Positions 50,772 through 60,317 are shown, counted from the stretch's first letter. The stretch is DNA of 64,000 bases from Actinoplanes teichomyceticus ATCC 31121 (GCF_003711105.1 NZ_CP023865.1:7423001-7487000), one strand, 5' to 3'. The notes: generated from the sequence alone by a model not told the origin. Made by a program: numbers and translations.

Positions 50772-51854
50772 ATGAGCTCCCGCGCCGTACGTGCGCTCGC
50801 CCTTGCCACCGCCGCGCTCGCGGCGACGACCGCGCTGGCCGCCTGCGGATCCGACGACGACACCGGCGCCAAGGCCGACACGCCGGCCGGCGCCGCCGCC
50901 GAGGCGAAGTCCGTCCGGCTGGGTTACTTCCCGAACATCACCCACGCCCCGGCCCTGGTCGGCGTGCAGAAGGACCTCTACAAGAACGCCCTGAGCGGCA
51001 CCGAGCTGAAGACCCAGACCTTCAACGCCGGCCCGGCCGCGCTGGAGGCGTTGCTGTCCGACGCGATCGACGCCACCTACATCGGCCCGAACCCGGCGAT
51101 CAACGGCTGGATCAAGTCCAAGGGCAGCGCGCTGAAGATCATCGCGGGCAGCACCTCCGGTGGCGCCGGCCTGGTCGTCAAGCCGGGCATCAACAGCGTC
51201 GCGGACCTCAAGGGCAAGAAGATCGCGACCCCGCAGCTGGGCAACACCCAGGACGTCGCGCTGCGCGCCTACCTCAAGCAGAACGGGCTGAACGCCGACA
51301 CCAACGGCGGCGGCGACGTCTCGATCCTGCCGCAGGACAACGCGACCGCGGTGCAGGCCTTCGCCCAGGGCGCGATCGACGGCGCGTGGGTGCCCGAGCC
51401 GAGCCTCAGCAAGATGCTGCTGGAGTCCAAGGGCAAGCTGCTGGTCGACGAGAAGACGCTGTGGCCGAACCAGCAGTTCGTCACCACGCACCTGATCGTC
51501 AGCCAGAAGTTCCTCAAGCAGTACCCCGGCACGGTCACGAAGCTGCTGCAGGGCCACATCGCCGCGGTCGACTACATCACCGGGCACGACGCCGACGCGC
51601 AGAAGGCGGCGAACGCCCATCTGGAGTCGCTGACCGGCAAGGCGCTCAAGGACGAGATCCTGGCCGCCTCGTTCAAGAACCTGAAGTTCACCAACGACCC
51701 GATCGCGTCCTCGCTGTACACCAGCGCGCAGCACGCGCAGGACGTCGGCCTCCTGGCGAAGGTCGACCTCAAAGGCATCTACGACCTGGGCCCGCTGAAC
51801 GAGCTGCTCAAGGCGGCCGGGCAGCCCGAGGTCAGCGACGCCGCGGCATCCTGA
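50772..51854 (+). CDS. ssuA: ABC transporter substrate-binding lipoprotein, sulfonate/nitrate/taurine type
   Basis: A 360-aa lipoprotein. Signal with lipobox LAAC precedes Cys; GSDDDTGAK follows. The SBP fold has VRLGYFPNITHAPALVGVQKDL, AGPAALEALLSDAIDATYIGPNPAI and DLKGKKIATPQLGNTQDVALRAYL, typical of the SsuA/TauA/NrtA cluster. It captures an organosulfonate-like anion outside the membrane. AGGAG is 9 nt before ATG 50772; GTG 50766 is less well spaced. First structural gene of the operon. Confidence 0.88.
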   Translation: MSSRAVRALALATAALAATTALAACGSDDDTGAKADTPAGAAAEAKSVRLGYFPNITHAPALVGVQKDLYKNALSGTELKTQTFNAGPAALEALLSDAIDATYIGPNPAINGWIKSKGSALKIIAGSTSGGAGLVVKPGINSVADLKGKKIATPQLGNTQDVALRAYLKQNGLNADTNGGGDVSILPQDNATAVQAFAQGAIDGAWVPEPSLSKMLLESKGKLLVDEKTLWPNQQFVTTHLIVSQKFLKQYPGTVTKLLQGHIAAVDYITGHDADAQKAANAHLESLTGKALKDEILAASFKNLKFTNDPIASSLYTSAQHAQDVGLLAKVDLKGIYDLGPLNELLKAAGQPEVSDAAAS

Positions 51855-51881
51855 CCCATCGACGGGAGGGCGAGCGAGAGC

Positions 51882-52658
51882 ATGAGCATCCTCGACACCA
51901 CCAGTGTTCGTACCGCATCGGTCGTGCGGATCGAGAACGTCTCCAAGACATACGGTTCGGGCAGCGATGCCCTGCTCGCCCTCGACCGGGTGTCGCTGGA
52001 CGTCCGGCAGGGCGAGTTCGTCTGCCTGCTCGGCGCCTCCGGCTGTGGCAAGAGCACATTGCTCTCGCTGGTCGCCGGGCTGGACCGGATCAGCGGCGGG
52101 ACGCTGGACACCGGCGGCCGCAAGGTGGCGCTGATGTTCCAGGAGGCCGCCCTCTTCCCCTGGCTGTCGGTGTCCGGCAACGTCGAGCTGCCGCTGCGGC
52201 TGCAGGGCGTCGGCAAGGCCGAGCGCCGCAGGCGGGCGGCCGAGCTGCTGGAGATCGTCCGGCTGGGCGGCTTCGGCGAGAAGCGGCCGCACGAGCTGTC
52301 CGGCGGGATGCGGCAGCGGGTCGCGCTGGCCCGGGCGCTCGCCCAGAACGCCGACGTGCTGCTGATGGACGAGCCGTTCGGCGCGCTCGACGCGATGACC
52401 CGCGACATCCTGCACGACGAGCTGGAGCGGATCTGGCGCGAGCAGGACCTCACCGTGCTGTTCGTGACGCACAACGTACGGGAGGCGGTCCGCCTCGGGG
52501 ACCGGGTGATCCTGCTGAGCAGCCGGCCCGGCCGGGTGATCGAGGACTACCCGATCAAGCACCCGCGCCCCCGGCGCATCGACTCCTCCGAGGTCTCCGG
52601 CCAGGCCGGCGAGATCACCGACCGGCTCCGCGCGGAGGTCGCCCGTCATGCCAACTGA
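51882..52658 (+). CDS. ssuB: ABC transporter ATP-binding protein, sulfonate type
   Basis: A 258-aa ATPase with Walker A GASGCGKST (about 51-59), Q-loop MFQEAALFPWLS, signature LSGGMRQRVALARAL, Walker B VLLMDEPFGALDA and H-loop VLFVTHNVREAV. The family powers SsuC/TauC-type uptake. Its 3' end overlaps the permease start by 11 nt, showing coupled translation. Confidence 0.92.
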   Translation: MSILDTTSVRTASVVRIENVSKTYGSGSDALLALDRVSLDVRQGEFVCLLGASGCGKSTLLSLVAGLDRISGGTLDTGGRKVALMFQEAALFPWLSVSGNVELPLRLQGVGKAERRRRAAELLEIVRLGGFGEKRPHELSGGMRQRVALARALAQNADVLLMDEPFGALDAMTRDILHDELERIWREQDLTVLFVTHNVREAVRLGDRVILLSSRPGRVIEDYPIKHPRPRRIDSSEVSGQAGEITDRLRAEVARHAN

Positions 52659-53607
52659 ACCCCCCGCACCGACGAAGTACGCGGGTGCCCGCGCCGGCCT
52701 GGAGGGCCTGCTCGCGCCGGAGACGGCCGGCCTCGGCCCGGAGCCGCGGAAGGCCGGGACGCCGAGCTCCGACGAGGTCAGCGGCCTGGACGCCCTGGAG
52801 CTGGCCCCCAGGCGGGAGAAGGGCAACCCCGCCCTGCGCCTGTGGAGGAGCGCCTGGCCGAAGCTGCTGGCCGTCGTCATCGTGCTCGCGGCCTGGGAGC
52901 TGGCCTACCTGAGCGAGTGGAAGCCGGCCTACGTCTTCCCCTCCCCGTTCGAGGTCTTCCCGCAGCTCGGGGACCTGGTCACCACGGCGGACTTCTGGGA
53001 CGGCGTGCGCCTGACCATGACCCGGGCGGTCACCGGGTTCGCGCTGGCGGTGGCGATCGGCACGGTGATCGGCGCGGCGGTGTCCCGGTTCGCCCCGCTG
53101 CGGGCCGCCATCGGCTCGTTGATCACCGGCCTGCAGACGATGCCGTCGATCATGTGGTTCCCGCTCGCCATCCTGCTGTTCCAGCTCGGCGAGCAGGCGA
53201 TCATGTTCGTGGTGGTCATCGGCGCCGCGCCGTCGGTGGCCAACGGCCTGATCAGCGGCATCGACTACGTGCCCCGGACCTGGCTGCGGGTCGGTCAGGT
53301 GATGGGCATGACCGGCCTGTCCCGGTACCGGCACCTGATCCTGCCGGCGTCGCTGCCGAGCTTCGTCTCCGGGCTCAAGCAGGGCTGGGCGTTCTCCTGG
53401 CGCAGCCTGATGGCCGGCGAGCTGCTGGTCATCGTGCCCGGCACGGTGTCGATCGGGGTACGGATGCAGAACGCCCGGGACCTGGCGGACACCCCGCTGG
53501 TGATCAGCTACATCCTGGTGGTCCTGGTCATCGGCATCCTGATCGACCAGCTGTTCAACCTCGCCGACAACGCGCTGCGCCGGCGCTGGGGGCTGACCGG
53601 CAGCTGA
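52648..53607 (+). CDS. ssuC: ABC transporter permease, sulfonate type
   Basis: A 319-aa inner-membrane permease. A hydrophilic N-terminal extension (about 1-70) precedes five to six helices; family segments are WELAYLSEWKPAYVFPSP, RAVTGFALAVAIGTVIG, LQTMPSIMWFPLAILLF and the EAA loop near TWLRVGQVMGMTGLSRYRHLILPASLPSFVSG. The extension is longer than in most SsuC proteins and shows no domain. ATG overlaps ssuB. Confidence 0.9.
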   Translation: MPTEPPAPTKYAGARAGLEGLLAPETAGLGPEPRKAGTPSSDEVSGLDALELAPRREKGNPALRLWRSAWPKLLAVVIVLAAWELAYLSEWKPAYVFPSPFEVFPQLGDLVTTADFWDGVRLTMTRAVTGFALAVAIGTVIGAAVSRFAPLRAAIGSLITGLQTMPSIMWFPLAILLFQLGEQAIMFVVVIGAAPSVANGLISGIDYVPRTWLRVGQVMGMTGLSRYRHLILPASLPSFVSGLKQGWAFSWRSLMAGELLVIVPGTVSIGVRMQNARDLADTPLVISYILVVLVIGILIDQLFNLADNALRRRWGLTGS

Positions 53608-53633
53608 CCGGCGCGGGCGTCCACCGGCCCCGC

Positions 53634-54524
53634 TCAGAGCACCCGGACCGACTCCAGGACGTCCTCGACCACGTAGTCGAACTGCTTGTGGGTGCCGGGC
53701 ACGGAGACGTACAGCACGGCCGCCGTGGGCCGGCCCACGTCGATGATCGCCACCGCGGACAGCTCCTCGGTGGCGGTCAGCCCGGCCGCCTCGAAGCGAA
53801 GCCGGAACTGGCTCACCCAGGCCGGGCGCCCGCCCAGGGTGGTGAGCTCGTCGCGGAGCGGCTCCATGGTGTTCGGTTGCGGGTAGTACTCGGCGCGCAC
53901 GTCCGCCGCGACCTGCCGGCCCACACACTCCAGGTCCAGCGAGACGGCGTCGTTGTCGGCCGCCGGGACCGCCGCGGACAGGATCGAGGCGTGGTACTCC
54001 CCGCCGCTGTAGACCTCGGTCACGAAGTGCTGGCCGACCCGGTAGGGCACCTGCAGGGTGCCGGCCCGCCACACCTCGTTCCAGGCCTGCCAGGGCGCGC
54101 CGTACCGGCGGTAGGAGATGCCGGCGTCGCGGTCGACGGTGCGGGCGCCGGCAGCCGGCGGCGGCGCGGTGGGCGTACCCGTGGCGCCGCCGCCCGGCGA
54201 CACCGCCGGGGCCGGACAGGCCTGGGCCAGCGGCGGCCGGACGTCGGTGGGCGCGGACGCCCGGTCCCGGAACGGGTCCCCGGCGCCGCCGAACGCCACC
54301 ACCAGCAGCGCCACCAGGCCGCCGGCCAGGATCAGACCGGCCACCCCACCGAAGATCATCAACTGCCGCCGGCGCCGCTGCGGACCGGTCGGCGGCGGCG
54401 CCGCCGGCGGCGGTGATGGCGGCGGTGGCACCAGCGGGGGTACGCCGGACGACGTGACCGTGCCCGACGACCACGCCCCGCCCGGCCCCGGCCGGGCGAC
54501 ACCCTGGGACTGCGGCTCGGACAT
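53634..54524 (-). CDS. Hypothetical membrane-anchored protein with Pro-rich N-terminus
   Basis: A 296-aa protein: cytoplasmic Pro/Gly/Ser-rich region (1-50, PPLVPPPPSPPPAAPPP), RRRR, one transmembrane helix (about 55-78), a Pro/Thr linker and an external domain (about 125-296: YRRYGAPWQAWNEVWRAGTLQVPYRVGQHF ... VSVPGTHKQFDYVVEDVLESVRVL). The layout resembles many actinomycete single-pass proteins of unknown function. GGAGG lies immediately before the ATG. It converges with the ssu operon. Confidence 0.75.
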   Translation of the reverse strand: MSEPQSQGVARPGPGGAWSSGTVTSSGVPPLVPPPPSPPPAAPPPTGPQRRRRQLMIFGGVAGLILAGGLVALLVVAFGGAGDPFRDRASAPTDVRPPLAQACPAPAVSPGGGATGTPTAPPPAAGARTVDRDAGISYRRYGAPWQAWNEVWRAGTLQVPYRVGQHFVTEVYSGGEYHASILSAAVPAADNDAVSLDLECVGRQVAADVRAEYYPQPNTMEPLRDELTTLGGRPAWVSQFRLRFEAAGLTATEELSAVAIIDVGRPTAAVLYVSVPGTHKQFDYVVEDVLESVRVL

Positions 54525-54641
54525 GGCCTCCAGTGAACACCACACCGCCGGGAAGCGTCGCGCCGACGTAGGGCCGGAACACACCCGGACAAAGTCCACC
54601 CGTCCCAGTTGTTTCCCAGAGATGTCCGCTACCGTGCTGTC

Positions 54642-55358
54642 ATGGAACTGGTGTATCCCCCGGTAGTGGCGTTGGCCAAGACGATGTTCCGGGTGCTCGA
54701 CCTGAAGATCGAGGTCGAGGGCGGCGAGAACATCCCGCGCGCGGGCGGGGCGGTTCTGGCGAGCAACCACTCGAGCTACCTGGACTTCATCTTCTGCGGC
54801 CTGGGCGCCCAGCCGGCACGCCGCCTGGTCCGGTTCATGGCGAAGAAATCCGTGTTCGACCACCGGGTCAGCGGCCCGCTGATGCGCGGTATGCGGCACA
54901 TCCCGGTCGACCGGCGCGCCGGCACCGCGGCGTTCCGCGAGGCCACCACCGCGCTACAGAACGGGGAGGTGGTCGGCGTCTTCCCGGAGGCGACGATCAG
55001 CGAGTCGTTCACCATCAAGGAGCTCAAGACCGGCGCGGCGCGGATGGCGCAGGAGGCCCGGGTGCCGCTGATCCCGATGGCTGTCTGGGGTCCGCACCGG
55101 CTGTGGACCAAGGGCCGCAAGAAGGAGCTCACCAAGCGGCACGTCCCGGTCCTCATCAAGATCGGCGAGGCCGTCCAGATGCCGGAGGGCGCCACGCCGG
55201 AGGCCCTCACGGCGGCCCTCAAGCAGCGACTCACCACGCTGCTCGACGCGGTGCAGCGGGCGTACCCGGAGAAGCCCACGGGCGACGACGACCGCTGGTG
55301 GCTGCCGGCGCACCTCGGCGGCACCGCGCCGCTGCCCCGGCCCGCGGCCGCGGTCTGA
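54642..55358 (+). CDS. 1-acyl-sn-glycerol-3-phosphate acyltransferase (PlsC-like)
   Basis: A 238-aa lysophospholipid acyltransferase. Catalytic motif NHSSYLD (about 43-49), substrate motif FPEATISES (block III) and PLIPMAVWGPHRLW (block IV) are present, with a short N-terminal membrane-associated helix. It likely acylates lysophosphatidic acid for phospholipid synthesis, though related acceptors (for example mannosides) are possible. ATG 54642; an upstream frame to 54609 lacks a ribosome-binding site. Confidence 0.88.
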   Translation: MELVYPPVVALAKTMFRVLDLKIEVEGGENIPRAGGAVLASNHSSYLDFIFCGLGAQPARRLVRFMAKKSVFDHRVSGPLMRGMRHIPVDRRAGTAAFREATTALQNGEVVGVFPEATISESFTIKELKTGAARMAQEARVPLIPMAVWGPHRLWTKGRKKELTKRHVPVLIKIGEAVQMPEGATPEALTAALKQRLTTLLDAVQRAYPEKPTGDDDRWWLPAHLGGTAPLPRPAAAV

Positions 55359-55654
55359 CCACCGGCGCCACATCCGGGCCCGGGCTCACGCCCACGGTCC
55401 GGCGGGAGACGCGACGCGTCCTGTCCGGCAGGCAGACGCCGCGCCCCCCGGTCCGCTAGCCCGGTCCGCTAGCCCGGTCCGCTAGGCAGACGCCGTGGTC
55501 GCGGTCCGGCAGACAGCCACCGCAGTCGCGGTCCGGCAGGCAGCCGCGGCAGCCGCGGTTCCGGTAGGCAGGCAGGTGGAGGAAGGCTCCGGGTGCGCCC
55601 GGGGCCTTCGCTGTTCGGCGGCCCCGGAGGCCCGGAGTGCAGCGGGCGTCCACG

Positions 55655-55880
55655 GGCGGGAACAACGTCGCTCCGCGAGCGCCGCAGACACCGGGGAGCG
55701 GGAACAACATCGCCCCCGGAGCACCGCAAACACCCGGGAACGGGAACAACATCGCCCCCGGAGCACCGCAAACACCCGGGAACGGGAACAACATCGCCCC
55801 CGGAGCACCGCAAACACCCGGGAACGGGAACAACATCGCCCCCGGAGCACCGCAAACACCCGGGAGCGGAGACGACATCG
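55655..55880. repeat. 42-bp tandem repeat array, five to six copies
   Basis: The block AACAACATCG recurs with exact 42-bp period (55661 diverged, 55703, 55745, 55787, 55829, 55871 diverged). Internal copies are identical. The period is divisible by three, so several frames stay open and encode 14-residue repeats, but no ribosome-binding site or family supports a gene. The gap 55359-55949 is otherwise empty apart from short CGGTCCGCTAG copies near 55458-55483. Confidence 0.92.
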
Positions 55881-55949
55881 GCGCCGCGCCCATCCGGGCG
55901 CGGCGCCGATTTCACGCGCTGTCACTGGCCGCCAGGTGGCGGCCAGTGA

Positions 55950-56153
55950 TCAGACCGCGCGGATGTTCGCGGCCTGCGGGCCCTTCTGGCCCTGGGTCAC
56001 CTCGAACTCAACCCGCTGGTTCTCCTCCAGGCTGCGGTAGCCCGACATCTGGATCGCGGAGAAGTGGGCGAAGACGTCGGCGCCGCCGTCGTCAGGGGTG
56101 ATGAACCCGAAGCCCTTGTCCGCGTTGAACCACTTCACAACGCCGGTAACCAT
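55950..56153 (-). CDS. Cold-shock protein (CspA family)
   Basis: A 67-aa cold-shock domain protein with RNP1 KGFGFI and RNP2 VFAHF. It is an RNA chaperone binding single-stranded nucleic acid, typical of actinobacterial CspA/CspB. The ATG at 56153 follows a 224-bp divergent gap, which includes an inverted repeat (GAGCGCCTG at 56282-56290 with its complement at 56306-56314) that may fold in the 5' leader. Confidence 0.95.
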   Translation of the reverse strand: MVTGVVKWFNADKGFGFITPDDGGADVFAHFSAIQMSGYRSLEENQRVEFEVTQGQKGPQAANIRAV

Positions 56154-56377
56154 GCTCGTCTCCTAGACGGTCGATCGTTCCCGCCCATCATGGACGGAAA
56201 CGAGGTGGTAAGACCCGCGTTCTGCGGGGCTCGTGTCGCCGTACTGATCGCCCGTACCGGAGAAACCCGGGTTACGACAAAGAGCGCCTGGGGCAGACTT
56301 CCCCACAGGCGCTCCTGAGTACTTGGGAACCAAACTGACAACGCTCGCGAGCGTAGCACGACGAGAGGGGCCGGGAC

Positions 56378-56857
56378 GTGCTTGGCGTACAAATGGCGTG
56401 GCGCCTCAGAACCGCCGGACTGGTGTGGAAGCCCAGGCTCGGCGACCGGTTCGCGATACCGGACCGGGATCTCGACGAGGAGGTGTTCGTGCTGAGCAAC
56501 ATGACGGTTCAGGTTCACGACCGGCCGGAAGGGCAGATCATCGGATTCAACGGTACGACCGAGTGGGCCCTCGACGACGTGGAGATCGATGAGACCGTCT
56601 GGCTGCCCCGCGAGGATCAGTTGCGGGAACTCCTCGGCGGGACGTTCCGCGAGCTGCGACGCGACCCCGCCGGCTACCGTGTGCGCGTCGAGCTGCTCGG
56701 CGACACGCTGACCTTCCCGGCGACCGCGGCCGCGCCCAGCGCCGAGGAGGCGTACGCCACCGCCCTGCTGCACCTGCTCGCCGCGGCCGGCGCCACCCCG
56801 GCCACCCCGCCACCCCGGGGCGCCGCGATCACCGCTCCTCCTCCGGGATCTCCGTGA
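56378..56857 (+). CDS. Conserved hypothetical protein
   Basis: A 159-aa protein from GTG 56378. It begins MLGVQMAWRLRTAGLVWKPR and contains FVLSNMTVQVHDRPEGQIIGFNGTTEWALDDVEIDE and WLPREDQLRELLG, a mixed alpha/beta pattern, with an Ala/Pro-rich tail. I recall similar proteins in Micromonosporaceae but no assigned function. It converges with adnB, and the last 29 bp overlap the 3' end of adnB. Confidence 0.7.
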   Translation: MLGVQMAWRLRTAGLVWKPRLGDRFAIPDRDLDEEVFVLSNMTVQVHDRPEGQIIGFNGTTEWALDDVEIDETVWLPREDQLRELLGGTFRELRRDPAGYRVRVELLGDTLTFPATAAAPSAEEAYATALLHLLAAAGATPATPPPRGAAITAPPPGSP

Positions 56858-59800
56858 TCAGAGCGGCCAGCGCGGCGGCGTCCATCAGATCCGTGGGACG
56901 GACGGTGACCTGCTCCCGGACGTAGTGGAACCCGGCCCGGACCCGGTTGACCGGGACGCCGGCCAGCGTGGCCCAGGCGAGCCGGTACGCGGACAGCTGC
57001 ACCGCGGCGGCCTCGGCCTCGGCGCCGGTCGGGCGGCGGCCGGTCTTCCAGTCGATGACGTCGAAACGGCCGCCCGGGTCGGCGAAGACGGCGTCCATCC
57101 GGCCGCGCACCACCACCCCGCCGATCGTGGTGGCGAACGGGACCTCCACGTCGACCGGGCTGCGATCGGCCCACTCCCCGGTCAGGAACGCCTCCTGCAA
57201 CGCGGCCAGCTCCTCGTCCCCGGCCGCGTGGTCGTCCGCGGCGCCGGGCAGCTCGTCGATGTCGAGCAGCCGGGCCGCGCCGAACCGCTGCTCCAGCCAG
57301 AGGTGGAAGGCGGTGCCCCGGCGCGCGTGCGGGGCCGGGCGCTGCGGCAGCGGGCGGCGCAACGAGCGGGCCAGGGCCTGCGGGTCGCGGCGCAGCACGA
57401 CCAGCTGCGACACGGACAGGTGCGGGGGCAGCGCGACCTCGATCGGGCCGTCCCGGCGGGTGCGTTCCGCCCGCTCGGCGAGCAGCAGCCGGGCCTCGCG
57501 ACGCCAGCGCGCCACGTCCGGGTCCACCTCCGCGGTCACCCGGTCCGCGGCCGATGCGGCGGCGAGCAGCGCCGCGCGGTCCGGCGCCGGTGCCGTCTCG
57601 GCGGGGGCGTGGGCACGGTCGGGCGGCTCCGGGCGTACCGGGAATGGTTGCTCGGCGGGAATCGGCGCGGCACCCGGGCCGGCCAGCCCGGCGAGGTCGG
57701 CCGCCAGGCCGGCGCGGGCCGCGACCACCGGATCGGCCGCCGCGAGATCGGCGAAGGCCTCCGCCGCGGAGGCGTCCGGATCGGCGATCATGCGGCGGAT
57801 CAGGTCGGCGGCCACCGCCATCGCCGGGCGGCGCAGGCCGAGCGGATCGGCCGGCCACTCGGCGGTGGCCACCGCCTCCTCGCTCGGGTTGGTCTCCCCC
57901 GGCGCCGGCTCGGGCGCCCAGACCGCCACCACCCCGGCGCCCGCCGCGCACACCGCGCGCACCTCGTCGAGGAAGACCGACGGGCCGCGCGGGCGCTTCA
58001 CACCGTCACCCCACCAGTACCCGGAGCAGAGCAGCAGGCGGCGGGGGCGGGTCACCGCGACGTACGCCAGGCGGCGCTCCTCCCGCTCGTCGTGCTCCCG
58101 CCAGGCCCGGCCGAAATCGGCCAGCGCGGCGGCCACGTCCTTCTGCTCCAGAGCCTCGTCCAGATCCAGCCGCGGCAGCCCGGACGCGTCGCCACGCAGC
58201 GGGAACGGCAGCACCCCGAGGCCGCCCAGATAGTGGTCGGAGCCGCGGGCCAGGCCCGGCCACACGCCACGGCTCAGACCGGCGACCGACACCACGTCCC
58301 ACTCCAGGCCCTTCGCGGCGTGCGCGGTGAGGATCTGCACGGCGCCCTCCACCACGTCCACCTGGCCCGGTTCGAGCCCGCGCTCCTCGGACTCGGCGGC
58401 GGCCAGGAAGGCCAGGAAACCGGCGAGCGTGCCGGTCTCGTTCTCGTTGCCGTAGCGGGTGGCGGCCTCGCCCAGCGCGTCCAGGTGGGCGCGGGCCAGA
58501 CCGGCGTCACCGGCCGCCCAGCCGCGGACCGCCACCTCCACGTCCAGTCCGATGGTCCGCTCGATGTCCGCGAGCAGGTCCGGCAGCGGCTGGTCCAGGC
58601 GCTGCCGGAGGGCGGCCAGCTCCCGGCTGTACGCGGCCAGCCGGGCGAAACCCTGCACCGAGTACTGGTGCGGGCTGCCCAGATCGGCCATCGCCTCGAC
58701 CAGGGTGGCGTCGTCCAGCCGGTCCGCCGTCACCTCGTCCGGCGTCCCGCCCGCACCGGCGTGCGCCGCCCGCGCCGCGGCGATCGCCCGGGCGCGCCGG
58801 TGCAGGGCGACTAGATCACGCGGGCCGATCCGCCAGCGCGCCCCGGTGAGCAGCCGCAGCAGCGAGGCGCCGTCGGTCGGGTCGGCGAGCACCCGCAGCG
58901 TGCACACCACGTCCCGGACCTCCGGGGTGTCCAGCAACCCGCCCAGGCCGACCACCTCGACCGGCAGGCCACGGGCCCGCAACGCCTCCTCGATCACCGG
59001 GATCTGGCTGCGCACCCGAACCAGCACCGCGCTGGTCGGACGGCGCTCCAGCGGGATCTCCTCGGCCAGGGCCTTCGGCATCCCGGCGGCCAGCCGCCAG
59101 GCGGTCAGCATCGAGTCGGCGATCCAGGCCGCCTCCTCGGCGTACGTCCGGAGCAGCGCGCAGGAGACGGTGCGGCCACCGACCGCCTCGGCCACCCGGG
59201 CCGCCGGTTTCAGCACGCCCACCCGGGCCCGCAGCGGCGCGGACACGGCGTTCGCCACCTTGAGGATCTCCGGGCGGTTGCGCCAGCTCCGGGTCAGGCT
59301 GTGCACCCAGGCCGGGTGGCCCTCGGCGTCCGGGAACTCGTCCGGGAAGCGTTCCAGCGTGCCCGCCGACGCGCCCCGCCAGCCGTAGATCGACTGGCAC
59401 GGGTCGCCCACCGCGGTGACCGGGTGGCCGCCGCCGAACAGGTTGTTCAGCATGGTGACCTGGGCGTGGCTGGTGTCCTGGTACTCGTCCAGCAGGACCA
59501 CGCGGTACCGGCCTCGCTCGATCTGCCCGACCTGCGGATGATCCCGGGCCACCAGCGCGGCCCGGGCCATCTGGTCGCCGAAGTCCATCGCCTCCAGGTC
59601 GAGTTTGCGCTGCTGGTAGAGGCGGACCAGGGGCAGCAGGGTGAGCCGGTGCTGCTGGCGGCGCAGCATCTCGGAGACGTCGGAGTACATCCGGCCCGGG
59701 AAGGACTGCACCTCGGCGAAGAAGCGGCCGGTCCAGGCGGCCAGGTCGTCCGGGGTCAACAGGTGCTCGGCCAGCTCGGCGGAGAGCGCCAGCACGTCAT

Positions 59801-60317
59801 CGGTGACCGTGCCCGGCGCGCGGTTCAGCCCGGTCATCTCCCCGGTGTACGCCCGGACCAGGGAGTCCACGATCTGCCAGCGCGCCGCCTCGGTGAGCAG
59901 CCGGGCGGACGGCTCGAAACCGCCGCGCAGGCCGTGCTCGGTGACCACCCGGGCGGCGTACGAGTGATAGGTGGCGATGGTGGCCTCGCCGGCCAGCGCG
60001 TCGTCCCGCCCGCCCAGCCGGCGGGCCAGCTGCCCGAGCCGGGTGCGGACCCGCTGGGCCAGCTCGCCGGCCGCCTTGCGGGTGAAGGTCAGGCCGAGGA
60101 TCTCCCCCGGGTGCGCGTAGCCGTTCGCCACCAGCCAGACCACCCGGGACGCCATGGTCTCGGTCTTGCCGGACCCGGCGCCGGCGACCACCAGCAGCGG
60201 TTTCACCGGGTGGGCGATGATCGCGGCCTGTTCGTCGGTGGGCGGTGGCAGGCGCAGCAGGCGGGCCAGCTCGGCCGGGGTGTAGCGGGGGCCGGCGTCG
60301 GCGTGCTTCCTCGTCAT
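56829..60317 (-). CDS. adnB: AdnB-type ATP-dependent helicase/nuclease subunit
   Basis: A 1162-aa UvrD-like motor fused to a RecB-type nuclease. Motor motifs are intact: AGAGSGKTETM (I), LTFTRKAAGELAQRV (Ia), VVLLDEYQDTSHAQ (II), AVGDPCQSIYGWRGAS (III), LTAHAAKGLEWDVVSVAG (V), LAYVAVTRPRRLL (VI). The nuclease domain shows RGTAFHLWLEQRFG, VVRGRMDAVFADP, FDVIDWKTGRR and QLSAYRLAW. In mycobacteria AdnAB resects double-strand breaks. ATG 60317 overlaps the adnA stop (ATGA). No Fe-S cysteine set, unlike AdnA. Confidence 0.93.
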   Translation of the reverse strand: MTRKHADAGPRYTPAELARLLRLPPPTDEQAAIIAHPVKPLLVVAGAGSGKTETMASRVVWLVANGYAHPGEILGLTFTRKAAGELAQRVRTRLGQLARRLGGRDDALAGEATIATYHSYAARVVTEHGLRGGFEPSARLLTEAARWQIVDSLVRAYTGEMTGLNRAPGTVTDDVLALSAELAEHLLTPDDLAAWTGRFFAEVQSFPGRMYSDVSEMLRRQQHRLTLLPLVRLYQQRKLDLEAMDFGDQMARAALVARDHPQVGQIERGRYRVVLLDEYQDTSHAQVTMLNNLFGGGHPVTAVGDPCQSIYGWRGASAGTLERFPDEFPDAEGHPAWVHSLTRSWRNRPEILKVANAVSAPLRARVGVLKPAARVAEAVGGRTVSCALLRTYAEEAAWIADSMLTAWRLAAGMPKALAEEIPLERRPTSAVLVRVRSQIPVIEEALRARGLPVEVVGLGGLLDTPEVRDVVCTLRVLADPTDGASLLRLLTGARWRIGPRDLVALHRRARAIAAARAAHAGAGGTPDEVTADRLDDATLVEAMADLGSPHQYSVQGFARLAAYSRELAALRQRLDQPLPDLLADIERTIGLDVEVAVRGWAAGDAGLARAHLDALGEAATRYGNENETGTLAGFLAFLAAAESEERGLEPGQVDVVEGAVQILTAHAAKGLEWDVVSVAGLSRGVWPGLARGSDHYLGGLGVLPFPLRGDASGLPRLDLDEALEQKDVAAALADFGRAWREHDEREERRLAYVAVTRPRRLLLCSGYWWGDGVKRPRGPSVFLDEVRAVCAAGAGVVAVWAPEPAPGETNPSEEAVATAEWPADPLGLRRPAMAVAADLIRRMIADPDASAAEAFADLAAADPVVAARAGLAADLAGLAGPGAAPIPAEQPFPVRPEPPDRAHAPAETAPAPDRAALLAAASAADRVTAEVDPDVARWRREARLLLAERAERTRRDGPIEVALPPHLSVSQLVVLRRDPQALARSLRRPLPQRPAPHARRGTAFHLWLEQRFGAARLLDIDELPGAADDHAAGDEELAALQEAFLTGEWADRSPVDVEVPFATTIGGVVVRGRMDAVFADPGGRFDVIDWKTGRRPTGAEAEAAAVQLSAYRLAWATLAGVPVNRVRAGFHYVREQVTVRPTDLMDAAALAALITEIPEEER

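Noticed and set aside
55637..56101. Repeat protein gene over the 42-bp array
   Set aside because: Open frame on several frames of both strands is expected from a stop-free repeat; it also runs antisense through the cold-shock gene.
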